This document shows positions 1-8,536 of a DNA stretch of 64,000 bases, one piece after another. The DNA is from Acuticoccus kalidii (GTDB lineage: Bacteria; Pseudomonadota; Alphaproteobacteria; Rhizobiales; Amorphaceae): positions 1 to 64,000 of the forward strand of contig NZ_JAKGCS010000007.1 of assembly GCF_021556395.1 (NCBI RefSeq), given 5' to 3'. Position numbers and translations under genes: made by a program. Each line of letters opens with the position of its first letter. The stretch's first letter is position 1. The notes under the pieces are model-generated. The model searched no databases. It had not been told where the DNA came from and worked only from the letters and a program-made list of their open reading frames with translations.

Positions 1-174
1 ACGGCTTCGCCGTCCTCCACTTCGTTTCGGCCCTTCGGGTGACGGCGCACGCCTCACGGCCCATGGCGGTCGCATGACGGCTCCGGAGGAACGACGCGGA
101 GGGAACATGACCCGACTCTCCAAAGGAACGGGGAGGGCGCCGGCGGCAAAGTGAGGCGGTCGCGAGGACGGCCG
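1..174. other. Left-edge intergenic sequence
   Basis: No convincing coding sequence is seen between the window edge and the stop codon of the leftward ABC ATPase gene. Bases 1-13 form a small perfect hairpin (5-bp arms, 3-nt loop) that could belong to a terminator of a gene outside the window. The rest shows no recognisable element. Confidence 0.4.
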
Positions 175-912
175 TCAGTGGCGCAACACCTTCGCGAAGA
201 AATCGCGGGCGCGGTCGGTCTTCGGCGCGTCGAAAATGTCCGACGGGGTGCCGGTCTCGACGACCTTGCCGCCATCCATCATCACGACCTGGGTCGAGAC
301 CTCGCGCACGAAGCCCATTTCGTGGCTGACGATCAGCATCGTCATCCCGTCGGCGCGCAATTCGCGGATCGTGTCGAGCACCTCGCCGACGAGCTCGGGG
401 TCGAGCGCCGAAGTCACCTCATCGAGGAGGAGGAGCTTGGGGCGCAATGCGAGCGCGCGGGCGATCGCGACGCGCTGCTGTTGGCCGCCGGACAATTGGT
501 CGGGATAGGATGTCGTCTTGTCGGCGAGCCCGACTTTGGCGAGGAGACGGTGCGCCTCCGCCTCGACCTCCTTGCGCGGGCGCTTCTTGATCTTGATCGG
601 GGCGATCGTGACGTTGCGCAGAACGTCCATGTTCTGGAAGAGATTATATTGTTGGAACACGATCGCGACGTCCTCACGCAAAGCGCGCACGTCCGCGGCC
701 TTTTGATAGTCGATCGTCTTCCCGCCGATCGAGACGGTGCCGCCCGATGGCGGGGTCAGCCCCATGAGAACGCGCAAGATCGTGGATTTTCCCGATCCCG
801 ACGGGCCGACGAGGCCGAGAACGTCGCCGCGATCGGCCTTGAGGTCGATACCCTTCAAGACGTCGAAGGCGCCGTAGCGGGCCGTCAGATCTTGGACGAG
901 AAGATCGTACAT
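175..912 (-). CDS. Polar amino acid ABC transporter, ATP-binding protein
   Basis: This is the cytoplasmic ATPase of an amino acid importer of the GlnQ/HisP type. The 245-residue protein has the family's usual length. The Walker A motif GPSGSGKS is at about residues 36-43, the signature LSGGQQQR at 140-147, the Walker B LLLLDE at about 160-165, and the switch histidine in IVSHEMG follows. A small oddity is Val instead of Pro in DEVTSALD after Walker B. It is the last gene of a leftward four-gene unit (binding protein, permease, permease, ATPase), 25 bases after the preceding permease. The substrate is inferred only as a polar or alpha-amino acid from the family. Confidence 0.93.
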   Translation of the reverse strand: MYDLLVQDLTARYGAFDVLKGIDLKADRGDVLGLVGPSGSGKSTILRVLMGLTPPSGGTVSIGGKTIDYQKAADVRALREDVAIVFQQYNLFQNMDVLRNVTIAPIKIKKRPRKEVEAEAHRLLAKVGLADKTTSYPDQLSGGQQQRVAIARALALRPKLLLLDEVTSALDPELVGEVLDTIRELRADGMTMLIVSHEMGFVREVSTQVVMMDGGKVVETGTPSDIFDAPKTDRARDFFAKVLRH

Positions 913-937
913 CTGCGAAATATCGCCTTTCCGAGGG

Positions 938-1651
938 TCAGAGGCCGGGCAGGTTCATCGTGCGGGTGGGGCCGCGTCGGCGCTGTGTACGCGTCTCGAG
1001 ATGCTGGCCGAGAAGGGTCAGCGGGTAGGACATCGCGAAATAAAGGAGCGCGATCGTGCCGAAGACGAGGATACCCGAATAGCCCTGATTGTTGAGTTCC
1101 TTGCCGCGGAAGGTCAGCTCGAACACGCCGATCTGGCTGACGAGGGAGGTGTCTTTGATGAAGGCGACCGAGAAGGCGATGGCCGGCGGCAAGATGACCG
1201 GCCAGGCCTGCGGCAGCACCACCCAAAGGGTCGTCTGGAGGCGGGACATGTTCATCGCCCGCGCCGCTTCGATCTGGGTGCGCGGCACCGATTCGAGCCC
1301 GCCGCGGATGATCTCGGCCGTATAGGCGATGGCGTAGATCGTGATCGCGACGACGGCGATCGAGAAGAGCGAGGCGTTCGAGACGAAGGCCTGGATGAAG
1401 AAGAGGACGAGATAGGTCGTCACCAGGAAGGGGATCCGGCGGAAAACCTCGACATAGGCGGTGACGATCACCCGCAATGGCAGCCAGATGCGGCCCGGCG
1501 TCTGGCGCAGATAGACGAGGAAGAAGGCGAGCAGGAAACCGAGCCCGCAGCCGATCGCCGTCATCGACAGCGTCACCCCCATCGCCTCGAGGAGGAAGGC
1601 GACGTTGTTCCACGAAAAGAAGCGCGGGATCTGTTCGAGCAGGCGGTCCAT
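938..1651 (-). CDS. Polar amino acid ABC transporter, permease (second)
   Basis: This is an integral membrane permease of the HisM/GlnP family (237 residues) with about five hydrophobic helices. The cytoplasmic coupling (EAA) loop is readable as EAARAMNMSRLQTTLWVVLP in the second half. It starts with ATG directly after the stop of the upstream permease, with no spacer, so translational coupling is likely. Two distinct permeases in one importer point to a heterodimeric membrane channel served by the ATPase downstream. Confidence 0.92.
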   Translation of the reverse strand: MDRLLEQIPRFFSWNNVAFLLEAMGVTLSMTAIGCGLGFLLAFFLVYLRQTPGRIWLPLRVIVTAYVEVFRRIPFLVTTYLVLFFIQAFVSNASLFSIAVVAITIYAIAYTAEIIRGGLESVPRTQIEAARAMNMSRLQTTLWVVLPQAWPVILPPAIAFSVAFIKDTSLVSQIGVFELTFRGKELNNQGYSGILVFGTIALLYFAMSYPLTLLGQHLETRTQRRRGPTRTMNLPGL

Positions 1652-2329
1652 CTAGAAGATCTTCGCGTTGACGCGGAAGGCCCAGCGGCCGACCAGCGCG
1701 AGCCCGATGCTCGCGATGAAGGTCAGGACGACGTACATCGCCGCGACGACGGTGAAGTTTTCGAGCCAGCGATAATTGACCGTCGAGATGTTGATCGCCT
1801 GGCCCGTCAGCTCGTCGACGCCGACGATCGCGCCGATCGAGGTGCCCATGACGAGGATGACGATGAAGAAGTTGGCGAGCGCCGGATAGATCGTCTTCGC
1901 GATGTGCGGGACGATCACGTAGCGCACCTGTTGGGTGACCGACATGCCGAGCGTCGCGGCGGCCTCGAGCTCGGTCTGCCGCACCGACAGGAAGCCGGCC
2001 CGCATGATGAGGGTGAGGTAGGCGCCCGAGCTGAGGATCAGCCCGATGAGCACGCACGCTTCGTTCGACCAGCGGATGCCGAATTCCGGCAGGCCGAAAT
2101 AGAGGAAATAGATCTGGATGAGCGTCGGTGTGTTGGTGAAGAAGACCACATAGACGCCGACGACCGCCCGCAACGGCCACGGCCCGTAAGACCGGATCGC
2201 GGCGCAGACGAGCCCGATCAGCGCGCCCGCCGTGAAGGCGGCGACGCCGAGCTGGAGGGTGAGCCAGGCGCCTTGCAAAAGCTCCGGAAACTCGCGCCAG
2301 ACGACGTTGAACTGGAACGTATAGTTCAT
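1652..2329 (-). CDS. Polar amino acid ABC transporter, permease (first)
   Basis: This 225-residue HisQ/GlnP-type permease has several hydrophobic helices and an EAA loop around ELEAAATLGMSVTQQVRYV. It follows the binding-protein gene after a 54-base gap that contains a strong inverted repeat, and it abuts the second permease without a gap. It should form a heterodimer with that permease in the inner membrane. Confidence 0.92.
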   Translation of the reverse strand: MNYTFQFNVVWREFPELLQGAWLTLQLGVAAFTAGALIGLVCAAIRSYGPWPLRAVVGVYVVFFTNTPTLIQIYFLYFGLPEFGIRWSNEACVLIGLILSSGAYLTLIMRAGFLSVRQTELEAAATLGMSVTQQVRYVIVPHIAKTIYPALANFFIVILVMGTSIGAIVGVDELTGQAINISTVNYRWLENFTVVAAMYVVLTFIASIGLALVGRWAFRVNAKIF

Positions 2330-2346
2330 GCACTCACCCGTCGACG

Positions 2347-2375
2347 CGCGGCGCGTTGCCGATGAACGCGCCGCG
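2347..2375 (-). promoter_or_regulatory. Intercistronic hairpin after the binding-protein gene
   Basis: A perfect 11-bp inverted repeat with a 7-nt loop lies between the stop of the binding-protein gene and the start of the first permease. No U-tract follows on the transcribed strand, so it looks like an mRNA stabiliser or partial attenuator rather than a full terminator. Such an element would leave the binding protein more abundant than the permeases. Confidence 0.5.
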
Positions 2376-2383
2376 TATCAGGC

Positions 2384-3190
2384 TCAGAAGAAGGGGTTCG
2401 GCTCGACTTTGACGAGCATTGGCGCGCCATAATTGGCCTCCCAAGACTCGTTGATCATGCCCGAGGAGTGGAGGTCAAAGAGGATAATATTCAAGACCTC
2501 GGCAAGGTTCGCGTTGCCCTGCGACAGACCGATCGCGCAATAGCCGACGAAGATCGGCTCCTTCACCACGCGCCAGTTCACCGCCGGATAGTTCTTCGTG
2601 AAGCCCATGAAGAAATCGACATTCTCGACGATCGCATCGGCCCGGCCCTGGCCGACGAGGCGCACGGTGTCCGCGATCGTGTCGACGAGCTCGAGGCTCG
2701 CGTTCGGCATGTTCTCCTCGATCCAGCCGACCGACCAGTTGCCGCGCATATTGGCAAGGACGATGCCGTCTTTGTTGAAGTCTTCCCAGGTATCGCCTTC
2801 GGTCTTATCGGTCGTGAGGACGGCCATCACCTCGGTGTGGAGGGGAACGGTGTAGTCGATCAGCTTGGCGCGCTCGGCCGTGCGCGTCAGCGCGCCGAGG
2901 GAAATGTCGATCCGGTCGGAGACGATGAACGGGACGCGTTGCGGGGTCTCGGTCGGAACCCATTCGACTTCGACACCCAGCTTTTCGGCGATCGCGTTGC
3001 CGACATCGATGTCGAACCCTTCCCATTCGCCCGCATCGTTGCGCACGCTCATGTTCGGGAAGTTCGGGTTGATCCCGATCCGGATCGTGCCGGAGGAGAG
3101 AATATCGTCCAGCGAACGGGCTTCCGCGCCGGGCATGGACGTGATGACGAGCGCGAGCGCCGCGGCGCCGACCCACAACGATCTCAACAT
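2384..3190 (-). CDS. Polar amino acid ABC transporter, periplasmic substrate-binding protein
   Basis: This is a periplasmic binding protein of family 3 (268 residues), first gene of the leftward importer unit. The ATG at 3190 is chosen because it is preceded by GGAGAG with good spacing and begins a typical signal peptide ending near GAEA; an upstream in-frame start at 3226 is less likely. The mature protein opens with the family pattern GTIRIGINPNFPN. The ligand-carboxylate site TRTAERAKLID is present, and an Asp in VENVDFF matches the usual amino-group ligand, so an alpha-amino acid ligand is plausible. The exact ligand is not readable. It is divergent from the dehydrogenase gene at 3500. 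Confidence 0.9.
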   Translation of the reverse strand: MLRSLWVGAAALALVITSMPGAEARSLDDILSSGTIRIGINPNFPNMSVRNDAGEWEGFDIDVGNAIAEKLGVEVEWVPTETPQRVPFIVSDRIDISLGALTRTAERAKLIDYTVPLHTEVMAVLTTDKTEGDTWEDFNKDGIVLANMRGNWSVGWIEENMPNASLELVDTIADTVRLVGQGRADAIVENVDFFMGFTKNYPAVNWRVVKEPIFVGYCAIGLSQGNANLAEVLNIILFDLHSSGMINESWEANYGAPMLVKVEPNPFF

Positions 3191-3499
3191 GCTTCTCTCC
3201 TTCGCTTCACAGCCGTTTCGGCTCATGATTGAGGGTGCCGCCGGAAGGCGTCGGACCTTCGTCCGTGGCGGCTAGACTGACTGATCAGCGAACTGTTAGT
3301 CAATGACTGTTCGCATCGCGCACACGTGTACGCTTGAGTGGTCGCGCTGCCGCAGCCGATTTCGGCCGGTGAAAGGGTTCGCCCACGCGGCCGATTCTGC
3401 ACGCTCCGTGCCATCGCTCGGGGCGCCATGAGGCCGACCATTCGAGGCCGGCGACCGGAGGACGAGCGCCCCGCGGGGCGCATCGACGGAGACCTGGTG
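3191..3499. promoter_or_regulatory. Divergent control region of the GcvP-like cluster
   Basis: This 309-base region separates the leftward importer from the rightward enzyme genes and must hold both promoters. It contains three palindromes: CTGATCAG at 3281-3288, AGTCAATGACT at 3298-3308 (5-bp arms about one base) and ACACGTGT at 3322-3329. A direct repeat ACTGTT occurs at 3292 and 3306. These are candidate operator half-sites. No regulator gene lies in the cluster, so the binding protein is unknown. No clear -35/-10 pair is assigned. Confidence 0.4.
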
Positions 3500-4270
3500 A
3501 TGATGCACGAATTGTCCGGCAAGACGGTCCTGGTGACGGGGGCATCGAAGGGGATCGGCGCGGCGATCGCTGCCGCTTCGGTCGCGGCGGGGGCCCGCGT
3601 CGTCGCCCATTATGGCACCGACAAAGACGGGGCGGCCGCCGCGACGGCCGCAGCGCCGGAGGGAACGGTGAAGCTGCTCGCGGCGGATCTGTCGGAACCG
3701 CACGCCGCGCTCGATCTCGTCGAGGAGGCGATCCGGTGGGCCGGACGGCTCGACTGCGTGGTCAACAACGCGGCGGTGATGCGGATCGATGGCGGCGTCG
3801 ACAGCGATCTCGATCGCTGGGACGCGGTGTGGGAGGAGGCGTTCGCGGTGAACGTCAAGGCGCCGGCCGATCTGATGCGGGCGGCGACGAACCATTTTCT
3901 GGCCGTCGGCGGCGGCACGATCGTCTCGATTTCGAGCTGGGCCGCCTATCGCGGCATGGCGAGCGCCGGGGGCCTTGCCTATGCCGCGTCCAAGGCGGCG
4001 ACCGCGACGACGACGAAAGCGCTCGCCCGCGCCTATGCCGACAAGGGCCTACTCGCCTACGTCATCGTTCCGGGGGTCGTCGAGACGCGGCTTTCGATCG
4101 AGGCGGCGGAGGCGGGGGCGGGGATCGAGGCCGTCGTCGGTGCGCTGGCGATGAAGGAGATGGTTCCGCCGCACGAGATCGGCGAGCTCGTCGTCTTCCT
4201 GGCGAGCGGCCGATGCCGCCATCTCAACGGAGCGATGCTCGACGTCAACGGGGCGAGCTATATCCGCTGA
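3500..4270 (+). CDS. Short-chain dehydrogenase/reductase
   Basis: This is a classical SDR oxidoreductase of about 256 residues, cytoplasmic and NAD(P)(H)-dependent. The cofactor motif TGASKGIG is at residues 13-20, NNAA near 89-92, the catalytic Ser in SISSW near 143-146, and Tyr161/Lys165 in YAASK. The ATG at 3500 is chosen because GGAG lies 8 bases upstream; in-frame sequence continues further upstream but lacks SDR character. The C-terminus (GAMLDVNGASYIR) is the usual SDR ending. It is the first gene of the rightward set, so it probably oxidises or reduces a hydroxyl/carbonyl of the imported compound or of an intermediate. The substrate is unknown. Confidence 0.9.
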   Translation: MMHELSGKTVLVTGASKGIGAAIAAASVAAGARVVAHYGTDKDGAAAATAAAPEGTVKLLAADLSEPHAALDLVEEAIRWAGRLDCVVNNAAVMRIDGGVDSDLDRWDAVWEEAFAVNVKAPADLMRAATNHFLAVGGGTIVSISSWAAYRGMASAGGLAYAASKAATATTTKALARAYADKGLLAYVIVPGVVETRLSIEAAEAGAGIEAVVGALAMKEMVPPHEIGELVVFLASGRCRHLNGAMLDVNGASYIR

Positions 4271-4323
4271 GGGGCGAAATCGTCCGGCTTGACAGCGCGG
4301 GCGCCTCGGGAAACTGTGTACAA

Positions 4324-5517
4324 GTGTTCGCACAGCGCCCAAATCCTCCGGAACGGAATGCTGAGACGGGACCGCGCGGCCCCGCACGGATCGGATTGAT
4401 CGTCAATCCGGTCGCCGGTCTCGGCGGCGCCGTGGCGCTCAAGGGGAGCGACGGGGCAGCGACGATCGCCGAGGCGCTTCGGCGCGGCGCGCGTCCGCGG
4501 GCGGCATTGCACACGACGCGGGCGCTCGACGCTCTGGCCCGGCGCAGAGGCGATGCGCAGATCCTCGCCGGGGCGGGCGCGCTCGGCGCCGATCTCGCCG
4601 CGGGGGCGGGTTTTGCGGTCCGCACCGTCGCGCCGGCGACGCCGGTCGAAACCACCGCCGACGACACACGCCGCACCGCCGCCGCGATCCTCGCGGAAGG
4701 GGCGGACGTTCTCCTCTTCGCCGGAGGGGACGGCACGGCGCGGGATATCTTCGACGTGGTCGGAGCCGCGCTTCCGATGATCGGCATTCCGGCCGGTGTG
4801 AAGATGCATTCGGCCGTTTTCGCCCGCACGCCCGATGCCGCCGGAGAGGCGGCCGCCCGCTTCGTCGACAGCGTGGAGCGATCGACGCACGAGGCGGAAG
4901 TGATGGACATCGACGAGGCGGCCCTGCGCGAAGGCCGCGTCGGTGCCGAACTCCACGGCTATGCCGCGACGCCGCGCCTTGCCGGGGTCATCCAAAGTCC
5001 GAAGTCCGCCCCCCGGCGGTTCGACGAGGCGGCGCTCGATGCGGCCGCCCGCGACATCGCCCGCGATCTCGATCCGGCGCGGCTCTATCTCATCGGGCCG
5101 GGGACGACGACGCGGCGTGTCATGCGCGCGCTCGGCCACGAGGGGTCGCTCCTCGGCATCGACGCGGTCGCCGGCGGGCGCGTTCTCGGCCTCGACCTCA
5201 CGGCACATGAGATCGAGGCGCATCTCGCCGCGACGGAGCGGGCGGGGCTCATTCTCGGCGTGATCGGCGGGCAGGGCTGTCTTCTCGGCCGGGGCAACCA
5301 GCAGCTCACGGCCGCGATCGTCCGCCGCGTCGGACTGGCGAACCTCACCATCCTCGCCGCACTCGAAAAGATTGCCGCGCTCGAAGCCGGCCTCTTCGTC
5401 GACACCGGCGACCGCGAACTCGACGACGCGTTCGCCGGCTACCGAACCGTTCACACCGGCCCGCGCATGAGCTCGATCGTCCGCATCGATGCCGCCCGAA
5501 CCGCGACCGCCGCCTGA
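4324..5517 (+). CDS. ATP-NAD kinase / AcoX-like family protein
   Basis: The protein (about 398 residues) belongs to the ATP-NAD kinase-like family that includes AcoX of acetoin operons. The nucleotide-binding motif GGDGTARD is at about residues 134-141, and the N-terminal NPVAGLGG and KGSDG segments are the family's other hallmarks. Its natural reaction is not established in general, so NAD phosphorylation should not be assumed. The start is uncertain: GTG at 4324 is the best in-frame start downstream of the SDR stop, but the ribosome site is weak. The gene sits 12 bases before the GcvPA-like gene, which suggests cotranscription. Confidence 0.8.
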   Translation: MFAQRPNPPERNAETGPRGPARIGLIVNPVAGLGGAVALKGSDGAATIAEALRRGARPRAALHTTRALDALARRRGDAQILAGAGALGADLAAGAGFAVRTVAPATPVETTADDTRRTAAAILAEGADVLLFAGGDGTARDIFDVVGAALPMIGIPAGVKMHSAVFARTPDAAGEAAARFVDSVERSTHEAEVMDIDEAALREGRVGAELHGYAATPRLAGVIQSPKSAPRRFDEAALDAAARDIARDLDPARLYLIGPGTTTRRVMRALGHEGSLLGIDAVAGGRVLGLDLTAHEIEAHLAATERAGLILGVIGGQGCLLGRGNQQLTAAIVRRVGLANLTILAALEKIAALEAGLFVDTGDRELDDAFAGYRTVHTGPRMSSIVRIDAARTATAA

Positions 5518-5529
5518 GAGGAGCGAGAA

Positions 5530-6930
5530 TTGACACGAGGCACCGCCCATCCCTGGATGGCGAATTCGACGCCCGAGACCAAGACCGCGATGCTGGAGGC
5601 GATCGGCGCACCGAGCATCGAGGCGCTGTTTCACCAGATTCCGGCCGATCATCGCCTGTCGCGCCCGCTCAATTTGCCGCCGACGCTGAGCGCCGAGGTG
5701 GCGTTGAAGCGTCATCTCGTCGATCTCCTGAAGAAGAACGCGTCGGCGGAGGACAATCTCTCCTTCCTCGGAGCGGGCACGTACCAGCACCATGTGCCGG
5801 CGGTCTGCGAGGAGGTGGCGCGCCGGGCGGAGTGGCTGATGTCGGTGTTCGGCTCGCCGATGTCGGATCATGGGCGAAACCAGGCCTGGTTCGAGTTTTG
5901 CAGCCTCCTCGGGGAGCTCATCAAAACCGATTGTGTCGGCCTTCCGGTCTATTCCTGGGGCGCGGCGATCGGTCATGCGATCCGCATGGCCTCGCGCATC
6001 AACGGGCGGCGCGAGGCTTTGGTGGTGAAGGCGATGTCGCCCGAGCGCCTCGGCGTCGTGAAGACCAATTGCGAGCCGCCTCAAATGGCGAGCCATATCG
6101 CGGTGACCGAAGTCGGTTACGATCCGGCGACTGGGCGCCTCGATATGGACGACTACCGCGCCAAGCTCTCGGATGCGGTCGCGGCGGTCTATTTCGAGGT
6201 GCCCTCGTTCCTCGGCGTGATCGAGACCGAGGGGGCGGAGATCGCGCGCCTCGCCCATGAGGCGGGGGCGGAGGTGATCGTCGGCGTCGATCCGTCGAGC
6301 CTCGGAATCTTGAAGGCGCCGCCCGATTACGGGGCCGACATCGTGGTCGGTACCCTCCAGCCGCTCGGCGTACCGATGAATGCGGGGGGCGGCGTCGGCG
6401 GCTTCATCGCAACGCGGGACGAGGAGCGCTATGCCCGTGAATATCCGACGCTGATGATCTCCATCACCGAGACGATCGCCGGCGAATACGGCTTCGGCCT
6501 CAGCCTCTTCCACCAGACCTCATACGGGATGCGGGACGAGGGGAAGGACTGGACCGGCAATTCGGTCTACATGTGGGCGGTCGTCGCGGCGGCCTATATG
6601 GGCCTTCTCGGGCCGGACGGATTTCGCGATCTCGGCCACGCGATCATCACCCGCGCGCACGCGGCGGCGCGGCGCCTCGATGCGATCGAGGGTGTGCGCG
6701 TCGTCTTTCCGAGCGGCTTCTTCAAGGAATTCGTCGTCAATTTCGACGCCACCGGCAAGACGGTCGCCGAGATCAACGGCGCGCTGCGGGCGCGGGGGAT
6801 CTTCGGCGGCAAGGACCTCTCCGCCGCGTTCCCGGAGCTTGGTGAGAGTGCGCTCTATGCCGTCACCGAGATCCACACCGAAGGCGATATCGCCCGCCTC
6901 GCCGCCGTGCTCGAGGAGGTGATCCGATGA
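5530..6930 (+). CDS. GcvPA-like protein (divergent glycine dehydrogenase subunit 1 homolog)
   Basis: This 466-residue protein is homologous along its length to the alpha subunit of split glycine decarboxylase, seen in MLEAIGAPSIEALFHQIP, RPLNLPP and FLGAGTYQHHVPAV. The start is TTG at 5530, preceded by GAGAGGAGCGAG. Two motifs that are nearly invariant in true P-proteins are changed: the EISQG-type segment reads PMSDHGRNQ (about 110-118), and the NASxYDG segment reads GLPVYSWG (about 137-144). It overlaps the GcvPB-like gene by ATGA, so the two are translationally coupled and probably form the usual heteromer. No GcvT or GcvH gene is nearby. Glycine cleavage is therefore doubtful; I infer a related PLP reaction on another substrate. 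Confidence 0.85.
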   Translation: MTRGTAHPWMANSTPETKTAMLEAIGAPSIEALFHQIPADHRLSRPLNLPPTLSAEVALKRHLVDLLKKNASAEDNLSFLGAGTYQHHVPAVCEEVARRAEWLMSVFGSPMSDHGRNQAWFEFCSLLGELIKTDCVGLPVYSWGAAIGHAIRMASRINGRREALVVKAMSPERLGVVKTNCEPPQMASHIAVTEVGYDPATGRLDMDDYRAKLSDAVAAVYFEVPSFLGVIETEGAEIARLAHEAGAEVIVGVDPSSLGILKAPPDYGADIVVGTLQPLGVPMNAGGGVGGFIATRDEERYAREYPTLMISITETIAGEYGFGLSLFHQTSYGMRDEGKDWTGNSVYMWAVVAAAYMGLLGPDGFRDLGHAIITRAHAAARRLDAIEGVRVVFPSGFFKEFVVNFDATGKTVAEINGALRARGIFGGKDLSAAFPELGESALYAVTEIHTEGDIARLAAVLEEVIR

Positions 6931-8498
6931 CCGGCCTGCGCCGCTATCATGCCGCCGTCTGGGACGAGCCCGTGATCATGGAGATGGGCGCGCCCGGCCG
7001 CCGCGGCATCCTCTTTCCGCCGTTCGAGCCCGGCCTTGCCGGCGCCAGCGAGGCGGGGGATCTCATCCCGGCGGGGATGGCGCGTGAGGACCGGCCGGCG
7101 CTGCCGGAGCTGTCGGAGCCGGAGGTGCTGCGCCATTTCCTGCACCTGTCGCAGGAGACGCTCGGCATGGCCGGGATCAGCCTCTTCGGCACTTGCACGA
7201 TGAAGTATAACGCGCCGGTGAGCGAACAGGCGGCCTGGCGCCCGCAGCTTGCCGCCATCCACCCCGAGCAGGACGAGGAGACCCTCCAGGGCCTTCTCGA
7301 AATCCTGCACGAATTCGACCTCATTCTGCGTGAGGTCTCCGGGATGGACCAGTTCGTCTTCCAGGCCGGCGGCGGCGCGCACGCGGCCTACACCCATTGC
7401 GCGGTGACGCGGGCCTATTTCGCCGCGAAGGGCGAACTCGAACGGCGCGACGAGATCATCACCACGATCCAGACCCATCCCTGCAACGCGGCGACGGCGG
7501 CCGCCGCGGGCTTCAAGGTGATCACCTTGATGTTGGAGGAGGACGGCTATCCCTCGGTCGAGGCGCTGAAGGCGGCGGTCTCGGAGCGGACCGCCGCCTT
7601 GATGATCAACAATCCCGACGACATGGGAATCTACAATCCGCACATCAAACAGTGGGTCGAGATCGTCCACGAAGCGGGCGGGCTCTGCTTTTACGACCAC
7701 GCCAATTTCAATGGCGTGATGGGCAAGATCCGCGCGCGTGAGCTGGGGTTCGATGCGTGCATGTATATGCTGCACAAGACCTTCGGCGCACCCAAAGGCG
7801 GCGGTGGCCCGGCCGTCGGCGCCTATGGCTGCTCGGACGAGCTCGCACCCTTCCTGCCGCGTCCCGTGGTGGTGAAGGCCGGCGACCGGTACCGGCTCGA
7901 TCAGGATCGTCCGCAATCCTGCGGCAAGATTCGCGAGTATTTCGGCAACGTTCCGCAGGTGGTGAAGGCCTACGCCTGGGCGCGGGCGATGGGCGCGGAG
8001 GGGATCGACGAGGCGTCTGATATCTCCGTGCTCGCCAACAATTATATGGAAAAGCGCCTCCTCGCGATCCGCGGCATCACCAAAAGCCACCCGGACAACG
8101 ATGTCTGGCGCACCGAGATGACGCGCTATTCCTTCGAGACGCTGAAGGAGGAAACCGGCGTCGGCGTTCTCGACGTGCAGAACCGGATGATCGATTTCGG
8201 CATCGACGCGTTCTGGCTGAGCCACGAGCCGTGGATCGTGCCGGAGCCGTTCACCCCGGAGGCGGGGGAGATGTACGGCAAGGAGGATCTCGACACCTGG
8301 ATCGACGTTCTCGCCGAGATCAGCCGCGAGGCCTACACCGACCCGCACACGGTGAAGACCGCGCCGCACAATCAGGCGATCCACCAGCTGAAGGGCGACG
8401 CGCTCGAAGATCCTGCGCGCTGGGCGATGACGTGGCGCGCCTATCGGCGTAAGCGTGCGGCCGCTGCCCCGGCCGCCGCGACGATCTCCGCAGGATAG
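6927..8498 (+). CDS. GcvPB-like protein (divergent PLP-binding glycine dehydrogenase subunit 2 homolog)
   Basis: This 523-residue protein is the PLP-carrying partner. The Schiff-base lysine is Lys284 in LHKTFGAPKGGGGPA, and Asp257 (YDHAN) should contact the pyridine nitrogen. FGTCTMKYN near 87-95 also matches the P-protein family. Several family blocks differ: the HGTNPAS-type segment is HPCNAAT (His184 kept), YDGANLNA is YDHANFNG, and PHGGGGPG is PKGGGGPA. PLP chemistry should be intact while the substrate pocket and lipoyl-acceptor surface may be altered. It overlaps the GcvPA-like gene by four bases and is followed after 38 bases by the aldo-keto reductase/RidA gene. Confidence 0.87.
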   Translation: MTGLRRYHAAVWDEPVIMEMGAPGRRGILFPPFEPGLAGASEAGDLIPAGMAREDRPALPELSEPEVLRHFLHLSQETLGMAGISLFGTCTMKYNAPVSEQAAWRPQLAAIHPEQDEETLQGLLEILHEFDLILREVSGMDQFVFQAGGGAHAAYTHCAVTRAYFAAKGELERRDEIITTIQTHPCNAATAAAAGFKVITLMLEEDGYPSVEALKAAVSERTAALMINNPDDMGIYNPHIKQWVEIVHEAGGLCFYDHANFNGVMGKIRARELGFDACMYMLHKTFGAPKGGGGPAVGAYGCSDELAPFLPRPVVVKAGDRYRLDQDRPQSCGKIREYFGNVPQVVKAYAWARAMGAEGIDEASDISVLANNYMEKRLLAIRGITKSHPDNDVWRTEMTRYSFETLKEETGVGVLDVQNRMIDFGIDAFWLSHEPWIVPEPFTPEAGEMYGKEDLDTWIDVLAEISREAYTDPHTVKTAPHNQAIHQLKGDALEDPARWAMTWRAYRRKRAAAAPAAATISAG

Positions 8499-8536
8499 AC
8501 GGCCGCCACCGGAGCGCGGCGCGAGGACGGGACACC

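Noticed and set aside
4258-6513. Long open frame on the minus strand opposite the AcoX-like and GcvPA-like genes
   Set aside because: It is antisense to two well-supported genes, has Arg/Asp/His-rich low-complexity sequence and no family motif. Such frames are common in GC-rich DNA.
5530-8498. Standard glycine cleavage system call
   Set aside because: The homology is real, but key motifs are changed and GcvT/GcvH are not nearby, so I call the genes GcvP-like instead.
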